Assembly (NCBI GenBank): GCA_015233015.1
Contig: JADFYO010000011.1
Coordinates: forward strand, 1 to 64,000
Direction of reading: 5' to 3'
From: Nitrospirota bacterium
GTDB taxonomy: Bacteria > Nitrospirota > Thermodesulfovibrionia > Thermodesulfovibrionales > Magnetobacteriaceae
DNA: 64,000 nt
Shown one piece after another: positions 35,472 through 43,800 of this stretch. Every line of letters begins with the position of its first letter. Position 1 is the stretch's first letter. The position numbers and the translations under genes are program-made. The notes below the pieces were generated by a model. The model was given only the letters and a program-made list of their open reading frames with translations. It did no database searches and was not told where the DNA came from.

Positions 35472-37268
35472 TTATCCTTTTACCGTTATGAACATCGGAT
35501 GGCCGGAGCGTACTATATCGAGCAGAATTCCCTCCACCGGGTTTGCCTTCTGGGCAACCTTAATGAATGACATCATATCGTTCACCGGTTGATTGTTGAC
35601 CGCCCTTATGACGTCGCCGCGCGCAACACCAGAAGCCGCAAGCACCCCGCCCGTGTCTGCCACATATACGCCCGTCGTGTAGCCCTGGAGGGCTGACAAT
35701 AACGGCGATATTTCAGCGCCGAGCCAATCGAATTCCTTAGGCTGTTTTGCCGGAGGCAGCTGCGGAAGCTGCGGTGGATATGGGCCTGTGCGCAGCTTTA
35801 CGGTCTTTCTCGTTCCACCGCTTAATATGGCTACATCGAACTTAGCGCCGACCTTTTTCCCCGCCATCGTCTTTTTGAAATCGGCAACCGTCATCACGCG
35901 CTGCCCGTCAAGCCTCATAATAATATCGCCGCGTTTGATACCGGCGTCTGATGCCGGCGTCCCTGGGAACACCGTGTCAACCAATATACCACCGGCGTGG
36001 GCGAGATTAAACTGTTTTGCAACCACCGTATCCACATCGAGCAGCACCGCGCCAAAAAATGGGTCGCCGGCCTGCTGTCCTGCAACGGCAATCGCCCCGG
36101 CGGCCACTCCGCCCTGATTACGCGTTGGACAGAGTTGCGGGTGACAGTCTATACACCTGCCCCTGTACTGGTGAGGCGGCTGGAGCAGCTGCCCGTTTGG
36201 CATTTTAAATGAATTGCCAATTTGTCTGCCCTGCTTTGACCATGCGGCTATCTGGCCTGCCGCCGCCTGTGCGGGCATGTTATTGAAGTCCACAACGCCT
36301 GCCACTAGTGTAGAGGCCAGGTTAACAGGTATCGAAAACGCGATGCCGCTGAATGACCCCGTAGGTGAATATATCGCCGTGTTTATGGCTATTACCTCGC
36401 CTCTGGCATTTACCAGCGGGCCGCCGCTGTTACCCTTGTTAATAGGGGTGTCTGTCTGGAACATCCCCTCGAAAACCTTGCCGCCTATGCTTATCGAGCG
36501 GTTTCGGCCGCTTATTATGCCTGAGGTTATTGTCTGATCAAATCCAAACGGGCTGCCCATGGCAAGGACGACATCGCCTGATCTAACGGCGTCGGAATCC
36601 CCTAAGACCGCGGCGGGAAACGGCCCGTCGCCATCGAGCCTCAGAAGGGCCAAATCAGTGGATTTATCCACGTTTACCACCTTCATTGGATAGTCCCTTG
36701 CCCCACCGGCACCATAAACCGTGCCTTTAAAAGACGCGGCACCTTCGATTACGTGAAAGCTGGTCAACACAAACCCCGCAGGCTCTACAATCACGCCCGA
36801 CCCTACCCTTGTGTAGTTTACAACAGGCACACCGGCGGCTACTAAAGTAGGATTGTTCTGTACCTGTCCGCCGCCTATCGCAGGGGCAGGGTCAAACTGC
36901 TGAGGATTGCTGACGACAACGTCTATGCTTATCAGCGCCGGTCTCACGGTCTCGATTATATTGTGGTAGCTGTCCTGTACGGTGTTAACGATAGTCGGCG
37001 CGGCTACGGTATTGTAATACTTATCGGGGGCAACCTTGCCGGTGATTTTATTGTTTATCGTTTTTTTAATATCGTCTGTCTCGATCAAATTCTTTACAAT
37101 GCCGCCTTCTTTGTAGCTCTCGAACAATGTCCAGCCGAGTGTGACGGTCGCAAGGATGACGAGCGTCCATATCCACGGCCTGAAACTCCTGGGGCAGCTC
37201 ACCTGCGGCTGCTGCGGTGATTGACCCCTTGAATCACTTTGTTTATAATCGTTTCTAGTCTCTGCCAT
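35472..37268 (-). CDS. mamE: MamE, HtrA-like protease with magnetochrome motif
   Basis: A 598-residue membrane-anchored serine protease. Helix at about 31-48, trypsin-like domain with His172 (TSFHVIEGA), Asp205 (STDLALLRL) and Ser281 (KGNSGGPLV), one haem-binding CIDCH at 372-376, then two PDZ domains (about 400-495 and 510-598). In Magnetospirillum MamE sorts and processes magnetosome proteins and its haem motifs influence crystal growth. There MamE has two CxxCH motifs; here I see one. The complete triad makes this MamE and not the inactive MamO. It lies between mamI and mamQ. Confidence 0.93.
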   Translation of the reverse strand: MAETRNDYKQSDSRGQSPQQPQVSCPRSFRPWIWTLVILATVTLGWTLFESYKEGGIVKNLIETDDIKKTINNKITGKVAPDKYYNTVAAPTIVNTVQDSYHNIIETVRPALISIDVVVSNPQQFDPAPAIGGGQVQNNPTLVAAGVPVVNYTRVGSGVIVEPAGFVLTSFHVIEGAASFKGTVYGAGGARDYPMKVVNVDKSTDLALLRLDGDGPFPAAVLGDSDAVRSGDVVLAMGSPFGFDQTITSGIISGRNRSISIGGKVFEGMFQTDTPINKGNSGGPLVNARGEVIAINTAIYSPTGSFSGIAFSIPVNLASTLVAGVVDFNNMPAQAAAGQIAAWSKQGRQIGNSFKMPNGQLLQPPHQYRGRCIDCHPQLCPTRNQGGVAAGAIAVAGQQAGDPFFGAVLLDVDTVVAKQFNLAHAGGILVDTVFPGTPASDAGIKRGDIIMRLDGQRVMTVADFKKTMAGKKVGAKFDVAILSGGTRKTVKLRTGPYPPQLPQLPPAKQPKEFDWLGAEISPLLSALQGYTTGVYVADTGGVLAASGVARGDVIRAVNNQPVNDMMSFIKVAQKANPVEGILLDIVRSGHPMFITVKG

Positions 37269-37277
37269 ATCGTTCTC

Positions 37278-37508
37278 CTATCGGTCTCTTTCGCTAGCAG
37301 TATCGTCCTGAGGCATCTTCCCGTTGAAATTTTTGACCTTCGCCTTCAATCCAGTGTTTCTTATACCGGCAACCAATGCGACAAAACCACCAAACAGAAG
37401 CGCCACCGGCAGCAACGCTAAAAACACATCCACCACATACCACCAGTACGTTACCATCCCCCACAGGCCAAGACACATTGCTATCAAACCAAACACTATA
37501 CTCAGCAT
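37278..37508 (-). CDS. mamI: MamI, small magnetosome membrane protein
   Basis: A 76-residue protein with two membrane helices (about 3-27 and 31-50) and the family-like motif GLWGMVTYWWYVVDVF, ending in a basic-polar tail. Length and topology match MamI (about 70-77 residues), which in Magnetospirillum is required for magnetosome membrane formation. It lies 9 bp before mamE and 64 bp after mamA. Confidence 0.8.
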   Translation of the reverse strand: MLSIVFGLIAMCLGLWGMVTYWWYVVDVFLALLPVALLFGGFVALVAGIRNTGLKAKVKNFNGKMPQDDTASERDR

Positions 37509-37572
37509 ATTTATACTCCTCTAATCAGATTATTTATACTTTTCAATGGGCATCCCATCGTTATATTCTCCA

Positions 37573-38217
37573 TTATCCTGCCTTCTCCTCCTTCTCCAGC
37601 GCCTTCTTGAAATACTTCACGGCTTCCTCCCTCTGCCCCTTTGCCTCATAGGCAAGGCCGATGCTCTGGTATGCCTTGATGAAGTTCGGCTTAATGGAGA
37701 CCGCCTTCTTGTAGGACTCTATGGCGTTTTCGTGGTCGGACATATTGTCATAGACGAGACCGAGCTTGTAGTATGCCTCGGCGTAGGCGGGGTCTATCTT
37801 TATCGCCTCGTTAAGTGCCCACTGCGCCTTGGGGTTGTCGTCAACCATGAAATAGGCCGAACCTAAGTGAAAAAAGCTATGGGCGGAGCCTTTATCCAAA
37901 TGCGTCGCCCTGCCGAGAGACTCTATGGCATCGTTTGGAAGCCCGACTTTCAGATACGTCCTGCCGATTTCATAAAGCGCCTCAGCGTTTACGCTGTCAA
38001 CGTCCAGCACCTTTTTGAAACTCTTTATCGCCCCTTCGTAATCCCCTTTATCTCTCAGTTTGACGCCTACATCCATGTAAATGCCTTTTGCGTCAGCCGG
38101 GTTTAGCTGCAACATCTTATTGTAGCCGTTTACAAGCGAGTCCATAAACATCTTTCCTTTTATCGATACAGTCTTAAAAAAAACCTTTAAGTCTCCTGTA
38201 TCTAAATTAATCCCCAT
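37573..38217 (-). CDS. mamA: MamA, TPR protein of the magnetosome surface
   Basis: A 214-residue protein built of five TPR units (ADAKGIYMDVGVKLRDKGD onward, to YQSIGLAYEAKGQREEAVKYF). No signal or membrane helix. MamA is the abundant TPR coat of magnetosomes, forming higher-order assemblies that dock other proteins. Length matches MamA (about 215). Position between mamI and the small cytochrome-like membrane gene supports the call. Confidence 0.88.
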   Translation of the reverse strand: MGINLDTGDLKVFFKTVSIKGKMFMDSLVNGYNKMLQLNPADAKGIYMDVGVKLRDKGDYEGAIKSFKKVLDVDSVNAEALYEIGRTYLKVGLPNDAIESLGRATHLDKGSAHSFFHLGSAYFMVDDNPKAQWALNEAIKIDPAYAEAYYKLGLVYDNMSDHENAIESYKKAVSIKPNFIKAYQSIGLAYEAKGQREEAVKYFKKALEKEEKAG

Positions 38218-38231
38218 GCGTTAACCTCCCG

Positions 38232-38633
38232 TCATAATATCGAATGTCCCAAAATAATCAGCACAATCCACACATAAAACATCAGCTGCTGCGAATGTAC
38301 CAGCTTCATCTCCCTGTAATACCTATACGGCCACTTAAAGTACATCATAGCGCCCACTATCGAAAGCCATATCGTAACTAAAAATGACATTTGAAGTATG
38401 ACATTCCTCTCTTCGGCATAATGGCCGTGAAAAAGTGTAATCCACAGTCCCATAAGGTTAAGCAGTATGTGCCACCTCAGATAACTCTGAAAAAACTGCG
38501 ATATCTCCTTTGAATGGCCTATCAGCTGCGTCGTTATTATCTTAGCCGGATAGTACGCGTTTGCTATGATAAATAAGACTGCCGCTATAGTTCCCGAAAA
38601 ATCTAACAGTGGCCTCAATTCCAAAACCTCCAT
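38232..38633 (-). CDS. Four-helix membrane protein with cytochrome b-like histidines
   Basis: A 133-residue protein with four predicted membrane helices (about 14-34, 52-70, 79-98, 115-132). Helix 2 carries His55 and His69, 14 residues apart, the spacing used by haem-bridging histidines in ferric reductases and related b-type cytochromes. His71, His113 and His130 are further candidates. Overall length equals a half ferric-reductase domain. It overlaps the end of mamB by 19 bp and precedes mamA by 14 bp. Possible role: moving electrons across the magnetosome membrane to set the Fe(II)/Fe(III) ratio. Family not recognised with certainty. Confidence 0.7.
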   Translation of the reverse strand: MEVLELRPLLDFSGTIAAVLFIIANAYYPAKIITTQLIGHSKEISQFFQSYLRWHILLNLMGLWITLFHGHYAEERNVILQMSFLVTIWLSIVGAMMYFKWPYRYYREMKLVHSQQLMFYVWIVLIILGHSIL

Positions 38634-39505
38634 TTATCAATCGGATGCGCCCTGACAAACACGCCGTCAAGGCCATCGATTTTATTAAGTATTATCGCCT
38701 TCACCTGCTCTATCATCGTATGGGTCTCCATGACGGTAACCGTGCGCGAGACCTCTATGTCGATATCCACGCTGCACTTCTGGCCCATGCAGCGAGACCT
38801 TATCGCCCGCACGCCTTCTATCCCTTTTACCCTTTGGCAGATGCTTCTGATGTCCTCCAGTGTGCCATGGTCCATAGATATATCAATCAGGCCGTGTACG
38901 CCCTTCATAAACATCTCGACACTTATATGAAACACGAATATCGACACTACCAGAGCCGCAACCGTATCCGAATATATAAATCCCAGTCTGGTACCTATCA
39001 AACCCAGGAGCACCGCCACTGACGTGAGGCTGTCGGCCTTACTCTCCGCAGCGTCGGCAAGCATCGCCGGGCTGTTCAGCTGTGTCCCCGCACACGTGTT
39101 TGACGTGTACATGAGCCAGCTATAAAATAACGATATAATTGTGGCAACCAGGGCAGCGTTACTTGGAATGGCGTGTGAGCCGTGTCTGAAGCTGTGCAGG
39201 GCGTCAAGCAAAATAAGGCTGGCGCATAAGAATATGAACAGGCTTGCCGAGATAGTGCTTATGTATTCCACCTTGCCGTGCCCATAGGGATGCCCCGCGT
39301 CTTTTGGTTTGTCAGATATCTTTAGAGCGATGAGTACGAACAGCGACGACACCGTATCGGCTAAGGAATGAACCCCGTCGGCCATCAGTCCTTTACTGCC
39401 CGTAAGGCCGCCTACCACGAATTTAAATATAGACATGGTAAAATTCCCTATCGCGCTCATTGGCGGCGACAACTTGCCGCATCTCGTACATTCGGGATAC
39501 TTCAT
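38615..39505 (-). CDS. mamB: MamB, cation diffusion facilitator (iron into magnetosome)
   Basis: A 296-residue CDF transporter with an N-terminal CTRC motif (Cys6, Cys9), six membrane helices and a cytoplasmic domain. The first metal site is seen in ADGVHSLADTVSS (Asp43, His46, Asp50). KISDKPKDAGHPYGHGKVEYIS matches the CDF loop. The His in the first site fits MamB, whereas MamM has Tyr there. MamB is essential for magnetosome vesicle formation and, with MamM, for iron uptake. It overlaps mamQ-like upstream by four bases. Confidence 0.9.
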   Translation of the reverse strand: MKYPECTRCGKLSPPMSAIGNFTMSIFKFVVGGLTGSKGLMADGVHSLADTVSSLFVLIALKISDKPKDAGHPYGHGKVEYISTISASLFIFLCASLILLDALHSFRHGSHAIPSNAALVATIISLFYSWLMYTSNTCAGTQLNSPAMLADAAESKADSLTSVAVLLGLIGTRLGFIYSDTVAALVVSIFVFHISVEMFMKGVHGLIDISMDHGTLEDIRSICQRVKGIEGVRAIRSRCMGQKCSVDIDIEVSRTVTVMETHTMIEQVKAIILNKIDGLDGVFVRAHPIDKWRFWN

Positions 39506-40134
39506 TTTTCTCCCTTGCCGTTAGCCGTAGTAAACATGTGTGTAACGTCCAGCTTTGCCACCAGAGGCACCATATGCGCCCCCTTGTCAGCCGCATTGAA
39601 CTCTGCCTTCTTAAAGCCATGCAGCCATGCCGTTATATTATACGGGAATAATCTCAAAAACGTATTGTACTCAGCAACGGCGTCATTATAGTGAAGCCTT
39701 GCCAATACCACGCCCTGCTCAGCCTTCCAAATGGTCTCCATAAAGTATATGTACGGCCCCTTGGCCGTCAGGTCTGGCGAGGCCTCGGCAAGCGCCCTGA
39801 GTTTGCCTAAGAGCATCGTCATCTCGTCCTGCTTGTTCCTGGTTTCGGCGCTATTTATACCTGCTCTGGTTCTGATTGCGCCGTTTAACTCGATGAGCAG
39901 ATTAGAGAGCCTTCTCTCTGTTTCCACATATGTATCAACGGCATGGGCGGCCTTCTTATATATATTTTTGCGCTTTTGAAGCTCAATTTCAAGCTGCCCG
40001 TGCGATATATGCAAAAAGTGCTCCTCGTCGATTAACCTGTTATACAGGAACATCGCCATCGAGACCTTAAACAAAACCGCCGTCCCAAGGGCATATAACA
40101 CGTATCTCATTATATTATTATTCGCTTTCATCAA
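39502..40134 (-). CDS. Second LemA/MamQ-like protein
   Basis: A 210-residue LemA-type protein with one N-terminal membrane helix (about 9-27) and the conserved signature VLARLHYNDAVAEYNTFL ahead of FPYNITAWLHGF. It is shorter than the MamQ at 34737 and quite different in sequence, so it is an old paralogue. ATGA overlaps on both sides tie it to mamB and the EcsC-like gene. Two MamQ-type genes in one block have been described in other Nitrospirota; specific role unknown. Confidence 0.82.
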   Translation of the reverse strand: MMKANNNIMRYVLYALGTAVLFKVSMAMFLYNRLIDEEHFLHISHGQLEIELQKRKNIYKKAAHAVDTYVETERRLSNLLIELNGAIRTRAGINSAETRNKQDEMTMLLGKLRALAEASPDLTAKGPYIYFMETIWKAEQGVVLARLHYNDAVAEYNTFLRLFPYNITAWLHGFKKAEFNAADKGAHMVPLVAKLDVTHMFTTANGKGEK

Positions 40135-40817
40135 TCGCTCTCATATCTGCCAAGCTCGTCGTCATCTATCCATGTGCTGAAGTATTTTCTTGCCTGATTT
40201 CCTATCATCATAGTGGTTGCCGCGTTTACAGACACACCAATAGGGATGCCTATTAATGGTATTAACTTATACCACTTAGTTAAGAGCCGGGGGATAGCCT
40301 TCTCCGCTATCTCGACGGTTGCCCTTGCCAGACCGGTTTTAATGTAATCTGAGGCAAGCGTATCCACGGTCTTTCTCAACATGCTGGCCGTTACCGCCTT
40401 TGCCGCCGCGGCAGACCCAGAAAATCCCACAAGCGCAAGAGCCGCCGCCTTCAGCTCATCCTCATCCATATGCACGTCATAGGCAACCGAAAGGGCATAG
40501 CACAGCTCTATCTGCATCCTTAGCACGATGGCAAGGTCAATGGCACCGCCAATCAGCACCGTGCCAACTGTCCCCACAATGGGCAGCGTTCCCGGTATGG
40601 AGGTCAGCCCTCCTATGCCTCCCGCTTTTATGGCCGCGTTTTTTATTAACTTGCTGCCAACGGCGTAGGCTACGTACTTGTGCGGCTTTGCGCCCAAGTG
40701 TCTTAAATCGTATTCGTTTATCATCTCTTTGACCTCCTGCCTGATAGTAGGCAGGTACGTCCCTGAGACGGTCAGTATCTTATCAAACCAGTCTATATTT
40801 TCAAATCTGTCGTTCAT
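40131..40817 (-). CDS. EcsC-like membrane-associated protein
   Basis: A 228-residue protein with several hydrophobic stretches, notably a Gly-rich run (IKAGGIGGLTSIPGTLPIVG) followed by LRMQIELCYALSVAYD, a pattern seen in EcsC-domain proteins. A second Pro/Gly-rich hydrophobic hairpin (LIPLIGIPIGVSVNAATTMM) lies near the C-terminus. The function of EcsC domains is poorly known; in Bacillus EcsC accompanies an ABC exporter. It is 22 bp after mamM and overlaps the LemA-like gene by 4 bases. Not one of the classic mam genes. Confidence 0.65.
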   Translation of the reverse strand: MNDRFENIDWFDKILTVSGTYLPTIRQEVKEMINEYDLRHLGAKPHKYVAYAVGSKLIKNAAIKAGGIGGLTSIPGTLPIVGTVGTVLIGGAIDLAIVLRMQIELCYALSVAYDVHMDEDELKAAALALVGFSGSAAAAKAVTASMLRKTVDTLASDYIKTGLARATVEIAEKAIPRLLTKWYKLIPLIGIPIGVSVNAATTMMIGNQARKYFSTWIDDDELGRYESD

Positions 40818-40839
40818 GTTTATCTTTTCATCCTATCCA

Positions 40840-41748
40840 TTATGGCATATACGGCTCTACGGCCAGATTAATCCCCACTATACCATCGACGCGTTTCATA
40901 AGCGTCTCCTCCACATACCGGCCTATCAGATAGCCGTTGTCAAGGGTCTGGCTGTGGTCAACCTTTATCACTATCTCCACCCATATGCCCTGACCTACTT
41001 TCCTTGCATTTATCGAGGATACACGCAGGACCCCGGGGACTAGCCCTGCAAAGTGGGTAATCTGTCTGATGATAGACGGGCTGATGGAGGAGTCCATTAT
41101 CCCTTTTAACGAATCGTTGAGCATCGAGGCACTGAGCCTTATCAGGTCAAGTGTTTCTATTACGGCAACCAGAGGGTCGGCGAAATAAAACCCAAACCTT
41201 GTAAGCAGTATCGCACCCGCCACACAGGCCGAGGAAACGGCGTCTGAGTGATTGTGCTTAGCATTGGCGAGCATGGCAGGGCTTCCACGGCGCTCACCCA
41301 CACAGTGCAGATATGAAGACAGTTTAGCATTTGCGATAATCGAGACCACCGCCGCCCAGAATGCTATAAACTTAGGCGGGTTTACCATGCCGTGCCAGGC
41401 ACCCCACACATCCTTTACCGAATGAATAAATAAGAACAGCGTACCGATTATTATCAGCAGGCTTATCAGGAATATTGCAACGAACTCTATCTTACCGTGG
41501 CCGTAGTGGTGGTCGTCGTCGGCCGGCTTGCCGGATATCTTCACCCCGACTAATACTACAAGGGAGGTCAGGAAGTCCTTAAATGAATAGATGGAATCGC
41601 CAATGACGGCCTTACTGCCGCTGATGATACCGACAACCAGCTTAAACACCGCAAGGAGCAGATTTGAGATGACTGCTATCCCGCTGGCCTTTTTCTCGCA
41701 GTTAGAGCACTGCGCGTAGGTCAGATTATCTTGTGACAGTTTGTGCAT
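40840..41748 (-). CDS. mamM: MamM, cation diffusion facilitator
   Basis: A 302-residue CDF transporter. N-terminal CSNC (Cys14, Cys17), then six helices. The metal site IGDSIYSFKDFL has Tyr54 and Asp58, as in MamM of Magnetospirillum, and its partner AKHNHSDAVSS follows in helix 5. The C-terminal domain has VGQGIWVEIVIKVD, also MamM-like. It forms heterodimers with MamB and carries iron into the vesicle. Its start overlaps the end of mamP by 28 bp. Confidence 0.87.
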   Translation of the reverse strand: MHKLSQDNLTYAQCSNCEKKASGIAVISNLLLAVFKLVVGIISGSKAVIGDSIYSFKDFLTSLVVLVGVKISGKPADDDHHYGHGKIEFVAIFLISLLIIIGTLFLFIHSVKDVWGAWHGMVNPPKFIAFWAAVVSIIANAKLSSYLHCVGERRGSPAMLANAKHNHSDAVSSACVAGAILLTRFGFYFADPLVAVIETLDLIRLSASMLNDSLKGIMDSSISPSIIRQITHFAGLVPGVLRVSSINARKVGQGIWVEIVIKVDHSQTLDNGYLIGRYVEETLMKRVDGIVGINLAVEPYMP

Positions 41749-42662
41749 TGCCCTCTATCCCTGTGGGGCGGAGTTACCCCCCACTTGATTGGCGGTGGTG
41801 TTACGGTTAGTACATCGCCCGCGTCCTTTGCGAGCTGTCCGGTGTTTACAGCCGTTTTAGAAATTGAATGGCACTTGTTGCATGGGCCATAGTAGCCGTG
41901 GGGCGAGGTGGCGGTAGGAAGTATCATCGGGGCCGCCTCCATCTGCGCTATACCCAGGACATCCGCCGCGGTAACGGTGATGTTCTTTACCGCGCCCGTT
42001 CTGTAAACCGTCACAGCGGCCTGTTGCGCGTTGGCAACTGGCTTTGTGGCCGCCCTGAAAGTGGCTAAATCTGTTACCGGCGCGTCGTTGACTGCCTGAA
42101 TGACATCGCCCGCCAAAATGCCGGAGTTTGCCGCCACAAGCGTTACCTCATCCACTAACACGCCCTTCACGCTTGCCGGAATACCGTTTGCCGCCGCAAT
42201 GGCAGGCGTCAGGGGGATTGTCTCGAGACCTATCCAGTGGCCTTCCTGAAGCACCATTTCAAGCAGCGGGTTTGCCGCCGGTGCTGTGGCTGTCTTTGCC
42301 TGATTAGCCGTGTCCAACTGAGGGGCATAGACGCCTTGTGTGTCAGCCCCGGGCTGAGACTGCGGCGCGGTTGGGTCGTTGAACTTCGCGTACGGGTCTG
42401 CCCCGTTAGCCGCGTTGGGGTCGTTGGCCTGGTCTGCCGGGTTATTAGCCTGATTGACCTGATTATTTGGGCCGGCGTTATTTCCTGGCTGCCACGCAAC
42501 TATCTCCGGTGACTGTGCATTTTGCCGGGCGTTTTTAATCATCCCCTCTTCCCAGCCGTCACGCTTCATGAGCTTGGCCGGATTGAAGATCAGGAGATAG
42601 CCCGCCGTGCCGATTATCAGCGCGATTATCAGGTAATTTAATGAACGCCAAAGGTGGTTCAT
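41721..42662 (-). CDS. mamP: MamP, PDZ and magnetochrome c-type cytochrome
   Basis: A 313-residue protein with one membrane anchor (about 8-26), an Asn/Gln/Pro/Ala-rich linker (45-130), a PDZ domain (about 140-232) and two haem-binding CxxCH motifs, CNKCH at 261-265 and CTNCH at 306-310. This is the MamP layout; in marine strain MO-1 MamP oxidises Fe(II) and promotes magnetite growth. The haem domains should face the vesicle lumen. It begins 3 bp after the 58-residue gene and overlaps mamM. The low-complexity linker is longer than in Magnetospirillum as I remember it. Confidence 0.92.
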   Translation of the reverse strand: MNHLWRSLNYLIIALIIGTAGYLLIFNPAKLMKRDGWEEGMIKNARQNAQSPEIVAWQPGNNAGPNNQVNQANNPADQANDPNAANGADPYAKFNDPTAPQSQPGADTQGVYAPQLDTANQAKTATAPAANPLLEMVLQEGHWIGLETIPLTPAIAAANGIPASVKGVLVDEVTLVAANSGILAGDVIQAVNDAPVTDLATFRAATKPVANAQQAAVTVYRTGAVKNITVTAADVLGIAQMEAAPMILPTATSPHGYYGPCNKCHSISKTAVNTGQLAKDAGDVLTVTPPPIKWGVTPPHRDRGQCTNCHKII

Positions 42663-42665
42663 GGC

Positions 42666-42842
42666 TTAGCCCGCTGCCTCTGTCTCGCTGTCGTCGATGT
42701 TTGGCTCCATCAGGCCGTTGAATTTTTCCTTAATCTTAGCAGCTAATTTTTTGGCCATCTCCGGTTCCTGCCTCTGAAATATCTCATAGAACAGGGCGCT
42801 TACAAACACCCCTACAAATACTCCCGCTAATATCTTTGACAT
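42666..42842 (-). CDS. 58-residue single-pass membrane protein
   Basis: A 58-residue protein: one membrane helix (ILAGVFVGVFVSALFYEIF) and a charged helical tail (MAKKLAAKIKEKFNGLM) ending acidic. Start set at 42842 because AAGGAGGT lies 7 bases upstream; a longer in-frame start at 43001 would run through the end of the His-rich gene and is rejected. Similar in form to YtxH-like proteins and to the short man/mam membrane proteins of magnetosome clusters. 3 bp before mamP. Confidence 0.75.
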   Translation of the reverse strand: MSKILAGVFVGVFVSALFYEIFQRQEPEMAKKLAAKIKEKFNGLMEPNIDDSETEAAG

Positions 42843-42876
42843 ATCACATACCTCCTTAATATGCGCCGTTGAGCGC

Positions 42877-43524
42877 TTAGTCTGCCTGACCGCTTTCGTC
42901 TTCAGTCTTTTCCCAAGTATCCTCTTCAGCGTTTGCCTCAGTAATGGCCTCGTGCGTGTGAGGCTCTTCGTTTGCCTCTTCCTGCGTATGTAACTCTTCA
43001 CTCACATGCGGCTCTTCGTGGAACTCCTCCTGAACTTGCGCCTCTTCATGTGTGTGGTGTTCGTCGTAGATGTGCTCCTCTTCGTGCGTATGCGGTTCGT
43101 CATGTGTATGCAGCTCTTCGTGTGTATGCGGCTTTTCGTGAATATGCTCTTCTTCCTGTGCGGGCGTTTGTTCCTGCGTACAGGTACACATGCAGCTCGA
43201 TGGATACAATCTGCTCTGGCGCTCGGCAATGAACTCGTCGTATCTCTTTTCTGTCTCATCGAGAGTGGTCAGTATCTCCCTTACCTTCTCATCTGCAAAT
43301 ATAACCTGTTCCGGGTCGGTCTTTCTCAGAGCCGCTACCCGCGCCCCCAAATCATTAACCAGTCCCCGCTTTTTCTTTTTCAGAAAATGAATATCATACG
43401 TGAGAATGACCCCTTTGGCCGAACATCTTGCGGCCTCGGATACCTTGTCAACCATCCCGACGAAATAATCCCCTAAATGCTCCATCCTATACCGGAACCC
43501 TGTCTCCATATTCAAAACCTCCAA
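42877..43524 (-). CDS. His/Glu-rich putative metal-binding protein
   Basis: A 215-residue protein of two parts. Residues 1-105 are helical and soluble, with no signal peptide. After a CMCTC motif (111-115) the C-terminal half is an acidic run with repeated HTHEE and HIHEK-type units and 17 histidines between 127 and 191. Such repeats bind divalent metals (compare HypB, SlyD or ZIP loops). It sits between the MamL-like gene (12 bp) and the 58-residue membrane gene. In a magnetosome operon, buffering or delivering iron on the cytoplasmic side is the attractive guess. Not recognised as a named Mad or Man protein. Confidence 0.75.
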   Translation of the reverse strand: MEVLNMETGFRYRMEHLGDYFVGMVDKVSEAARCSAKGVILTYDIHFLKKKKRGLVNDLGARVAALRKTDPEQVIFADEKVREILTTLDETEKRYDEFIAERQSRLYPSSCMCTCTQEQTPAQEEEHIHEKPHTHEELHTHDEPHTHEEEHIYDEHHTHEEAQVQEEFHEEPHVSEELHTQEEANEEPHTHEAITEANAEEDTWEKTEDESGQAD

Positions 43525-43536
43525 TAACTCGTTCAG

Positions 43537-43797
43537 TTAAAAATCCCTGATTTCCTGTTCCATTTTTCTTTTCTTTATCTTTTGCGCAATACCCTTAAAT
43601 ACCAAATAACCTATTATAGTTAAGGCCGAACCCGCCGCCATGCTTATAATAATCACCATACTCAGCTGCATGTGGATGGGGCTGCCTATGAAAAACTTCA
43701 TCGGCACAGGACCGGTATTCTGGTCAATAAATACCGCAAATAGAAAAAGTGCCGCTATCAGCGGTAAAAAAACCTTCTTAGTCAATAATTTGTCCAT
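43537..43797 (-). CDS. LapA-like (MamL-like) two-helix membrane protein
   Basis: An 86-residue protein with two membrane helices (about 9-26 and 44-70) and a strongly basic tail (KGIAQKIKKRKMEQEIRDF). The N-x-GPVPMKFFIG pattern between the helices is that of LapA/DUF1049 proteins, the fold of magnetosome protein MamL, whose basic tail is thought to help bend the membrane. It begins 3 bp after mamK. Given without symbol because LapA proteins are common outside magnetosomes. Confidence 0.7.
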   Translation of the reverse strand: MDKLLTKKVFLPLIAALFLFAVFIDQNTGPVPMKFFIGSPIHMQLSMVIIISMAAGSALTIIGYLVFKGIAQKIKKRKMEQEIRDF

Positions 43798-43800
43798 TTT

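Noticed and set aside
35472-37268. MamO or ordinary DegP
   Set aside because: Full catalytic triad excludes inactive MamO; the CxxCH motif and membrane anchor are not features of DegP.
42843-43001. Longer N-terminus for the 58-residue membrane protein
   Set aside because: The extension is Arg/Lys-rich, out of frame over the His-rich gene, and a strong AAGGAGGT sits right before the shorter start.
43006-43476. Val/Cys/Met-rich forward frame opposite the His-rich gene
   Set aside because: Antisense of the HTHEE repeats; no ribosome site, and the minus frame fits the operon spacing.
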